Shown: piece after piece, positions 1 to 5,879 of the stretch
Position numbering within the stretch: the first letter of the stretch is position 1
Layout of the letters: every line of letters begins with the position of its first letter
Source: DASXZH01 sp036502005
Lineage (GTDB): Bacteria; Armatimonadota; Fimbriimonadia; Fimbriimonadales; Fimbriimonadaceae
Length of the DNA: 11,911 nt
Direction of reading: 5' to 3'
Assembly: GCA_036502005.1 (NCBI GenBank)
Contig: DASXZH010000014.1
Coordinates: 1 to 11,911, forward strand
Notes under the pieces: generated by a model
The model's database searches: none
Told to the model about the DNA's origin: nothing
Seen by the model: only the letters and a program-made list of their open reading frames with translations
Program-made: the position numbers and the translations under genes

Positions 1-99
1 GATATCTACCTCCACATATACAATCAGGAAAGACTTCACTCTTCATTAGGATACAAATCCCCTGACCAGTTCTACCGAGAGGCTCTAAATGTCTCTTAA
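1..99 (+). CDS. IS3-family transposase (OrfB/DDE integrase), C-terminal fragment
   Basis: Frame 1 reads 32 codons and then TAA at 97-99. The peptide contains YNQERLHSSLGYKSPDQF, the conserved C-terminal signature of the IS3-family OrfB integrase-core domain (general form YN..R.HSSLGY.SP..F). The fragment lies after the expected catalytic Glu of the DDE triad, so no catalytic residue is visible. The gene enters from outside the window and is not necessarily broken. The second copy at the right end is identical over the shared part. Confidence 0.9.
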   Translation, partial: DIYLHIYNQERLHSSLGYKSPDQFYREALNVS

Positions 100-139
100 C
101 AACTTATCAATAGGTGTTTACAAAAAAGGGCTCACTCCA
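1..139 (+). mobile_element. IS3-family insertion sequence, right end (partial)
   Basis: This is the inward-facing end of an insertion sequence that continues beyond the left edge of the window. It holds the 3' end of the transposase gene, a 40-bp noncoding tail, and a terminus reading TGGAGTGAGCCC on the complementary strand, which fits the 5'-TG...CA-3' ends of IS3-family elements. The boundary at 139/140 is set by comparison with 11749-11887. The two stretches are identical base for base in reverse complement over 139 bp, and the match stops exactly there. The flanking bases are 140-142 GAG. The outer flank is not visible, so a target duplication cannot be checked. Confidence 0.9.
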
Positions 140-217
140 GAGGTACGAACCGGGAGAGGCTCGAGCGGCAACCTTGGCAATTCAACCAGACGATCTAATC
201 TTAGCGACCCAGGGCGT

Positions 218-2350
218 CTACCCCTCCTCGTACATTTTCACGTAGTCGTCGATCATGCGGCGGGTCGAGAAAGCCGAGATACTATCCGCCATCGAGTTTT
301 TCATGATCTTAAGCCACTCGCGCGGCAGGCCGGCTTTATCCTTATCGAAATACAAAGGAATAACTTCCTCTTCCAACACCCGATAAAGATCCTTTGCGTC
401 GGCCTTGTCCTGTGCCGATAAACTCTTCGCTGGCGTCCTGCTCCCAATCTGGAAGCCGTTGCGATCCTTGCCGCCTTTGAAAGCTTCGTCCCACCAGCCA
501 TCCAGGATGGAGGCGTTTGGAACGCCGTTGGCGGCGGCCTTCATTCCGCTCGTGCCGGAAGCTTCCAAAGGACGGCGCGGGTTGTTAAGCCAGAGGTCCA
601 CGCCCTGCACGAGCATGGCCCCAACTTCCATATCGTAATCCTCAAGAATGAAGACTTTGCCCTTAAACTTGGGGTCCTGGGTCATTTTATAAACCTTTTC
701 AACCACCGCTTGGCCCTCGCGGTCCGTCGGATAAGCCTTGCCGCTAATCACGATTTGAACCTTGCCGGAAACGCCGCTCAAAATGCGAGAAAGCTTCTTT
801 TCATTGCTGAAAATGAGCGCGCCACGTTTGTAGGTGGCAAAGCGGCGGGCAAAGCCGATTGTAAAGGCCTCGGGGTCGAAGATGGTCAGCAGTTCTTCCA
901 GCTCTGAAGGCGGATCGCCGTTCCGCGCCTGCTGCGTAAGCAGCCTCTGCCCGGCAAAAGCCGCCAAGCGCTTCTTTTGAGCGATGTGAGCCGCCCAAAG
1001 TTCGGCATCGTCGATCTTCTCCGCCGCGCTCCATCGGCCACGGTCAAAGTTGTCCTTCTCCGTTTTAGCGGTTACTGCGGGTTCGAACTTAACTCCATTC
1101 TTAAGATACAGAGCGCGCATTTCCGGACCGAGCCAGGATTTCATGTGAATGCCGTTGGTAACACCGGTTACGTGCCGACCCACAACTGGACGCCAGGTGT
1201 TATCGGCAGTGTGCCCGTGAAGCAAACTCACGCCGTTTGCGGCGAAAGTTAGTCGCAGGGCGAAGGCGGTCATGTCGAAAATGTTGGGATCGGCCTTTGA
1301 ATCCAGCCCAAGTTTGAGCAACTCCTTTGCGCCAACAGAAGAACTCTCTAGTAAAGCTTGGAGGTAGCGTTTCATCAGGTCCGCATCAAAACGCTCGTTC
1401 CCTTCGGGGACGGGGGTGTGAATGGTCAATACGGAAGATTCCTTCACCTTCTTCATTGCTTGTTTCAGAGTGTGATTTGCGCCAGCCGCTTGCCTAAGCC
1501 GCTCGATTAAAAGATGGGCCGAATGCCCTTCGTTCAGATGAAAAATAGCGGGCTCGATCTTCAAAGCGTTCAGCGCGCGAACACCGCCGACGCCAAGAAC
1601 CATCTCCTGGCAAATCCGCATCTCGCGCCCAATCGTGTAAAGCTGGCTTGTAATAGGCCTGTCTTCTGCCTTATTCTCCAAAACATCCGTATCCAGCAAC
1701 AAAAGCGGCATGCGCCCAACCGCGGCTAGCCAAACTGCGGCATGAACCACACGTCCCGGCAACTCCACATTTACAGTTAAGGGCTTTTGCGTTTTGGGGT
1801 CCAAAACTCGCAGCAGCCCGGAGCGTGCAGGCTCAATTAGAGGATACGAATGCTCCTGCCTGCCTTCGAAATCGAGCAACTGCCTCGGAAATCCGCGACG
1901 ATAGAAAAGCCCAACCGCAACAAACGGCAGATTCATATCCGATGCTTCCATGCAATGGTCGCCCGCCAAAATCCCAAGACCCCCGCAGTAGATGGGCACT
2001 CGTTGATGGATCCCAAACTCCGCGCAGAAATAGGCAACCGGAGCTTTCTTTAAGTTGTGCCTGGCGGCGGTATCCCCCATGTAGGTATCGAAATCCTTGA
2101 GCACCAAATGCAAGCGCTTTAAGAATTCCTTATCTTCCGAATTGGCGGCAAGGCCCTTGCTGTCCATCAGAATGGACATTGGGGTCGCACCCTTTGCCCA
2201 CAGTTCGGGATCCAAATCGTGGAAGACTTGAGCCGCTTCGCGGTCTCTACGATAATAAAAGTTTGTTGCTAATCGCTCTAGTCCGGCTAACTTTACCGGC
2301 AGTTCTCGCCCCTGCGTTGGGGCGGTTGGAATTCCGCCTAACAAGTTCAT
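218..2350 (-). CDS. glgP: Alpha-glucan (glycogen/maltodextrin) phosphorylase, short bacterial type
   Basis: This cytoplasmic enzyme of 710 residues releases glucose-1-phosphate from alpha-1,4-glucans using phosphate and pyridoxal phosphate. The sequence shows AYFCAEFG (106-113) with the GGLG loop (123-126) and Asp-His (131-132), HLNEGHSAHL (271-280), and GVTNGIH followed by a conserved Trp. The PLP-binding segment is EASGTSGMK, with Lys604 as the expected Schiff-base lysine, followed by NG and ILDGWW. Length and motifs fit the short TIGR02094-type phosphorylases rather than the longer E. coli GlgP/MalP type. The ATG at 2350 has an AGGAG ribosome-binding site five bases upstream. The gene stands alone on its strand: it is divergent from the propeller gene, and its stop is 78 bp from the IS end. 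No clear terminator lies in those 78 bp. Whether the substrate is glycogen or shorter maltodextrin cannot be decided from the sequence. Confidence 0.95.
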   Translation of the reverse strand: MNLLGGIPTAPTQGRELPVKLAGLERLATNFYYRRDREAAQVFHDLDPELWAKGATPMSILMDSKGLAANSEDKEFLKRLHLVLKDFDTYMGDTAARHNLKKAPVAYFCAEFGIHQRVPIYCGGLGILAGDHCMEASDMNLPFVAVGLFYRRGFPRQLLDFEGRQEHSYPLIEPARSGLLRVLDPKTQKPLTVNVELPGRVVHAAVWLAAVGRMPLLLLDTDVLENKAEDRPITSQLYTIGREMRICQEMVLGVGGVRALNALKIEPAIFHLNEGHSAHLLIERLRQAAGANHTLKQAMKKVKESSVLTIHTPVPEGNERFDADLMKRYLQALLESSSVGAKELLKLGLDSKADPNIFDMTAFALRLTFAANGVSLLHGHTADNTWRPVVGRHVTGVTNGIHMKSWLGPEMRALYLKNGVKFEPAVTAKTEKDNFDRGRWSAAEKIDDAELWAAHIAQKKRLAAFAGQRLLTQQARNGDPPSELEELLTIFDPEAFTIGFARRFATYKRGALIFSNEKKLSRILSGVSGKVQIVISGKAYPTDREGQAVVEKVYKMTQDPKFKGKVFILEDYDMEVGAMLVQGVDLWLNNPRRPLEASGTSGMKAAANGVPNASILDGWWDEAFKGGKDRNGFQIGSRTPAKSLSAQDKADAKDLYRVLEEEVIPLYFDKDKAGLPREWLKIMKNSMADSISAFSTRRMIDDYVKMYEEG

Positions 2351-2355
2351 CGAAT

Positions 2356-2360
2356 CTCCT
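2356..2360 (-). promoter_or_regulatory. Ribosome-binding site of glgP
   Basis: On the minus strand AGGAG is followed by ATTCG and then ATG at 2350-2348. This is a near-consensus Shine-Dalgarno sequence with 5-base spacing and supports the chosen start codon. Confidence 0.8.
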
Positions 2361-2404
2361 GAATACGTATTCTTGCCGGGAGTTTATCAGAATACTAATA
2401 AATG

Positions 2405-2423
2405 AGGTGAAAAATGATCACCT
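2405..2423. promoter_or_regulatory. Inverted repeat AGGTGA-N7-TCACCT in divergent intergenic region
   Basis: A perfect 6-bp dyad with a 7-base spacer lies in the 82-bp gap between the divergent glgP and propeller genes. As DNA it could be an operator serving either promoter. As plus-strand RNA it would form a hairpin that covers the GAGGTG Shine-Dalgarno-like sequence at 2404-2409. A 6-bp dyad can arise by chance in a gap of this size, so the call is tentative. I could not place a convincing -35/-10 pair for either gene. Confidence 0.3.
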
Positions 2424-2452
2424 GTTTTGTAAATGGCGCTTCGTTCTGTTAG
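2414..2452 (+). CDS. Possible 12-codon upstream ORF (leader peptide)
   Basis: The ATG at 2414 follows GAGGTG by four bases, the best Shine-Dalgarno/ATG pair ahead of the propeller gene. It encodes MITCFVNGASFC and ends at TAG (2450-2452). It overlaps the 2433 ATG of the large gene in another frame and stops ten bases before that gene's alternative ATG at 2463. This would allow translational coupling or reinitiation. It may equally be chance. Nothing in the peptide resembles a known attenuator. Confidence 0.2.
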   Translation: MITCFVNGASFC

Positions 2453-5400
2453 ACTCTGGGCGATGTTCCTCAAAAGTGGTTTTCGCAGGAGTCGAGTACT
2501 TCGCTCCTTTAGTGTTGTTGCAGCCTTGGCGGCCTTCGCTTGTCAAGTAATGGCTGGACCCAAAAATGACTCTCGCCAGTTGCTCGTCGGATTAAAAGAT
2601 CACGCGCAAAATGATGCCTTCGCCAAAGGTTTGGGCAAGGTTATCGGCACCGATAAAGATTCCAACCTGCTACTGATCCAGATTGATAGCTCTTGGACAA
2701 CCGAGCAAGCTCTTAAAGCTTTAAAGAAGAATCCCGAAGTTCGGGTGGCGCTTCCAATATCTGCGAAGGACGTCGACCGAAAATCTCTTGCTTCCGTCCG
2801 AAATCACGCTGCCTATCTCAACGCATTCGATTCCGATGATGAGGACAGCGTAAAGGATTCCAAAGCTAACGCGCCGAAAGCCGATCGGGGCGATTTCTAC
2901 AACGCCTTAGCTTATTATCTTGAGCGCCACGTAGCCTTCGGATCAGACCACATCAATCCGCAAGCCATCAAAGTTGCGATGGACCACAAATCGAGAATGC
3001 CCAAAACCACCATCGGTTCGTTTTTGCCCAGCCCATCAAATCCGGATTCGACCGCCCAAGCGTCTGGCTGGAGTTTTCTCGGTCCGAACAATCTAACGAT
3101 TCCTTATAACCTCTACTACGGAACGCCACCGCTTTCGGGTCGAATCACCGCGATTGCCTATGACCCAACCACGTCGGCCACCATCTATGCAGGCTCAGGC
3201 GGAGGAGGGCTGTGGAAAAGCACTAATAGTGGCAGCACTTGGGCTTGCGTCTCCGATAAAACGCCGTGGACTTATCCGGCCGTCAGTTCAATCGCGATTG
3301 ATCCTACCAACCACCTCGTGATCTATGTCGGCACGGGCGACTTTGATGGCTTTTACGATACTTACAACCAAGGCATCATGAAATCAACGGATGGCGGCAC
3401 AACTTGGACAAACGTCGGCACAACCGTTACGGGACTCAATAATGAAGCTGTTAGCCACATCGTGATAGATCCATCTAATCACCTTATCGTCACCGCCTCA
3501 ACCGGGCGGGGCGCGTACAGCGGCCCCAACGCCGAGGCTGGCAACGTCTTCCGATCCACCGATGGCGGGCAAACCTGGGCATCGGCGCGGCTGCTTGCGG
3601 CGGACTATTGCTCTTTAACGATTTCTCCTGTGGATGGAACGTACTATGCGACGGCGGGCCTTGGACAGGCTTCTCCGCCGCTCATGTACAAATCCACAAA
3701 TCACGGTGCTAGCTGGACGACCTTCGCCAGACCCGATACCAGCAATGAACAGATCACAAGTATTGCCTGTTCACGTGTCACGGCCGGCTTGATCTTCGTT
3801 CTTTATCCAGGCTCGCAGAAAGTGTATAAGTCTACAAACTCTGGAAGCACCTGGACCAACATTTCAGCCGGCTTACCCCCTGACGCCAACAACGAAAACA
3901 ACTGGTCTCAAAGCACCTACGATTACTACCTCGGCACTGTTCCCGCACCAAGCGCGACCGGCAAAGAGTTGCTCTTTTGCGGACTAATCACCAGCGCCTA
4001 TAGCGCAAACGATGGAGCTACCTGGGTCGATTACGGCAACACTTATGGTAGCAATGCAAATGCCGCCGTTATCATGCACAACGACCAGCACCAGTTTGCC
4101 TATGCGCCGAGCGACCCAACCAAAATCTTGATTGGGTGCGACGGAGGCCTTTTTAACTTATCCATCACCGGATGGACGGCGGGAAGTCCCACCATCGCCT
4201 TCAATTCGCTTAACGCCAACCTCGGCATCACGCAGTTCTACAAGATTGCGCCTCACCCAACCGATGTAAATCAAGCGCTTGGCGGTGCGCAGGATAATGC
4301 CTCGCCGAGCGCCCTCACCGGCCAAGGCGGATATACCAACTGGGCAAACCTCAACGCTGGAGACGGCGGTTGGTGTGACTGGGATGTGGCTCAGAGTTCA
4401 TTGCTCACAACGTCCGATCAAGGCGCAGTCTTTCTTTATGACATTGCCGGAACTACCAATACCTCTTTAACAAAGGTTAGTACGGAAACAGTCGCGTTTA
4501 TTGCACCGACGCTCTTTTCGTCGGATGGTTCGAACGTCTATCTTGGCGGAACGACTCTGCAGCACTATTCAATCGCTTCGGGAACCGCCCAGTTTCTTGC
4601 TGGCACGGCTACCCTAACTACAGGCACCCTCAGCTACATCTCCGTGGTCCCCGGCGATGCCAACACGATCTATACGGGAGGCAACGACGGAGAGGTTCAA
4701 ATGACTTCCAACGCCGGTACGTCTTGGAAGGAAATCGACAGCGGGCTGCCAGGCGCAACGGTTGGAGCAATCGCCCCCAACCCCCTTGCCGACCATGACG
4801 TCCTTGTAGGTTTCGGAAACACCGGCATTCAACACCTGTGGATTTGCCGAAATACTGCTGCCGCTACGCCGGTTTGGACTTCGGTTAGCGGAACCGGTTC
4901 GACCGCCCTTCCGGACGTTCCTTTAAGCGGGATCTATCGTTCCTCGTACAACCCCGGCTATACATGGTACGTGGGCACCGACGTGGGAGTTTTTGTGACT
5001 ACCAATGGTGGCCAAACATGGGCTAACGCAAATCAAAACCTACCTGAAACGCAGGTTAACGACTTGAAATATGCTGCTGGCTACCTCTATGCAGGCACCT
5101 TCGGCCGTGGCATGTGGCGCATTCCGATCGTAGATGCCGTCAGCAACTTTACGCTTAGCACGGCTTCGGCTCCTGGTGGTTCGATGGTTTACGGAACTGT
5201 GACCCTTTGCGGTGTTGCAAAGACCGGGGGCCAGGCAGTCGCCATCACCGGGAATAACAGCAATCTTATGCTTCCGGCATCGGTAACGGTTCCGGCTGGA
5301 AAGGCTTCGCTAACCTTTGAAGTTGGTTCCCTTGGAGTAAGCGCCAACACGGCGACAACTATCACGGCAACCACGGAAGGGATTTCGAAGACGGTTGCTC

Positions 5401-5699
5401 TTACGTTAACCCCATCCAGCGAGACTTCTATCGCTCTCCTGCATACCTCGGTCGTCGGAGGGAACAACTCCGCAATCACGGTGTACCTAACTGGAAAGGC
5501 GCCCGCTGGCGGGTTCAAAGTGACTCTTTCCAGCAACAACGCCAATGCGGCTGTAATCGGTTCGATTACTATCCCAGCCCAGGCAACCTCCGGTTCGGCA
5601 GCGATTACAACGAAGGCGGTTACATCAACGCAAACGGTTACAATCACGGCCACCGCCGGCGCAGTAACAAAGACGGCAACGTTGACGATAACTCCCTAA
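2433..5699 (+). CDS. Secreted Asp-box (BNR/VPS10-like) beta-propeller protein with two Ig-like C-terminal modules
   Basis: The product has 1088 residues. An Arg-rich n-region and hydrophobic core end in VMA at 39-41, a likely signal peptidase I site, so the protein is exported. Residues 48-109 (RQLLVGLK to PEVRVALP) resemble a subtilase (S8) propeptide, but no protease domain follows. Residues ~210-900 form a sialidase/VPS10-like propeller with eight Asp-box motifs of S-x-D/N-x-G-x-x-W type, at 263-270, 318-325, 375-382, 421-428, 467-474, 524-531, 758-765 and 856-863. Residues 904-994 and 995-1088 are two Ig-like or Calx-beta-like modules. I see no catalytic set of a true sialidase, so binding or an unrecognised glycosidase activity is possible. 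The start is uncertain: ATG 2433 is the longest option, while ATG 2463 gives a more compact signal peptide. Neither has a good ribosome-binding site. Transcription ends at the terminator 19 bp downstream. Confidence 0.85.
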   Translation: MALRSVRLWAMFLKSGFRRSRVLRSFSVVAALAAFACQVMAGPKNDSRQLLVGLKDHAQNDAFAKGLGKVIGTDKDSNLLLIQIDSSWTTEQALKALKKNPEVRVALPISAKDVDRKSLASVRNHAAYLNAFDSDDEDSVKDSKANAPKADRGDFYNALAYYLERHVAFGSDHINPQAIKVAMDHKSRMPKTTIGSFLPSPSNPDSTAQASGWSFLGPNNLTIPYNLYYGTPPLSGRITAIAYDPTTSATIYAGSGGGGLWKSTNSGSTWACVSDKTPWTYPAVSSIAIDPTNHLVIYVGTGDFDGFYDTYNQGIMKSTDGGTTWTNVGTTVTGLNNEAVSHIVIDPSNHLIVTASTGRGAYSGPNAEAGNVFRSTDGGQTWASARLLAADYCSLTISPVDGTYYATAGLGQASPPLMYKSTNHGASWTTFARPDTSNEQITSIACSRVTAGLIFVLYPGSQKVYKSTNSGSTWTNISAGLPPDANNENNWSQSTYDYYLGTVPAPSATGKELLFCGLITSAYSANDGATWVDYGNTYGSNANAAVIMHNDQHQFAYAPSDPTKILIGCDGGLFNLSITGWTAGSPTIAFNSLNANLGITQFYKIAPHPTDVNQALGGAQDNASPSALTGQGGYTNWANLNAGDGGWCDWDVAQSSLLTTSDQGAVFLYDIAGTTNTSLTKVSTETVAFIAPTLFSSDGSNVYLGGTTLQHYSIASGTAQFLAGTATLTTGTLSYISVVPGDANTIYTGGNDGEVQMTSNAGTSWKEIDSGLPGATVGAIAPNPLADHDVLVGFGNTGIQHLWICRNTAAATPVWTSVSGTGSTALPDVPLSGIYRSSYNPGYTWYVGTDVGVFVTTNGGQTWANANQNLPETQVNDLKYAAGYLYAGTFGRGMWRIPIVDAVSNFTLSTASAPGGSMVYGTVTLCGVAKTGGQAVAITGNNSNLMLPASVTVPAGKASLTFEVGSLGVSANTATTITATTEGISKTVALTLTPSSETSIALLHTSVVGGNNSAITVYLTGKAPAGGFKVTLSSNNANAAVIGSITIPAQATSGSAAITTKAVTSTQTVTITATAGAVTKTATLTITP
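5142..5696 (+). repeat. Two tandem Ig-like modules in the propeller protein
   Basis: Residues 904-994 and 995-1088 (91 and 94 residues) share the order Gly-rich turn (APGGS or SVVGGN), beta strand, ...GGQAV/GGFKV, VPAG/IPAQ, a strand ending in TITAT, and a final LTP/ITP. They are diverged at DNA level, so this is an old protein-level repeat. The five modules in the next gene belong to the same family. Confidence 0.75.
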
Positions 5700-5717
5700 A
5701 CAAAGGATGACACTTAA

Positions 5718-5754
5718 AACGCCCCTTGCTTAAACAGCAGGGGGTGTTCTTTTT
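5718..5754 (+). terminator. Rho-independent terminator after the propeller gene
   Basis: A 13-bp stem (5718-5730 with 5736-5748, including two G-U pairs) encloses the five-base loop TAAAC. It is followed by CTTTTT at 5749-5754. The stem starts 18 bp after the TAA stop at 5697-5699. It separates this transcript from the following gene on the same strand. Confidence 0.88.
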
Positions 5755-5775
5755 GACTCCGACATCATCCCAAAA

Positions 5776-5811
5776 TTGTTGTTCAAAGCTAAATCAAACT
5801 TGTTGTACAAT
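5776..5811 (+). promoter_or_regulatory. Candidate promoter/operator with repeated TTGTTGTNCAA
   Basis: The 11-mer TTGTTGTNCAA occurs at 5776-5786 and 5800-5810, 24 bp apart. Each contains the palindrome-like core TTGTNCAA. The second copy runs into TACAAT (5806-5811), a five-of-six match to a -10 box. No -35 sits at the normal distance. The region lies between the terminator and the GTG start at 5880, where a promoter for the next gene is expected. Confidence 0.3.
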
Positions 5812-5867
5812 TAACATAGTCGCTAAAGTCACATCTGTTTCAACAAATCCTTTTTTGGGCGACCTCC

Positions 5868-5872
5868 GGGAG
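5868..5872 (+). promoter_or_regulatory. Ribosome-binding site deciding a GTG start
   Basis: GGGAG lies seven bases before the GTG at 5880-5882. No ATG in this frame gives a complete signal peptide, so this site supports the GTG initiation codon of the HAF-repeat protein. Confidence 0.6.
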
Positions 5873-5879
5873 AAATCTA

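Noticed and set aside
2373..2401. Possible sigma-70 promoter (TTGCCG, 17 bp, TAATAA) for the propeller gene
   Set aside because: The -10 match is only three of six; it is too weak to annotate.
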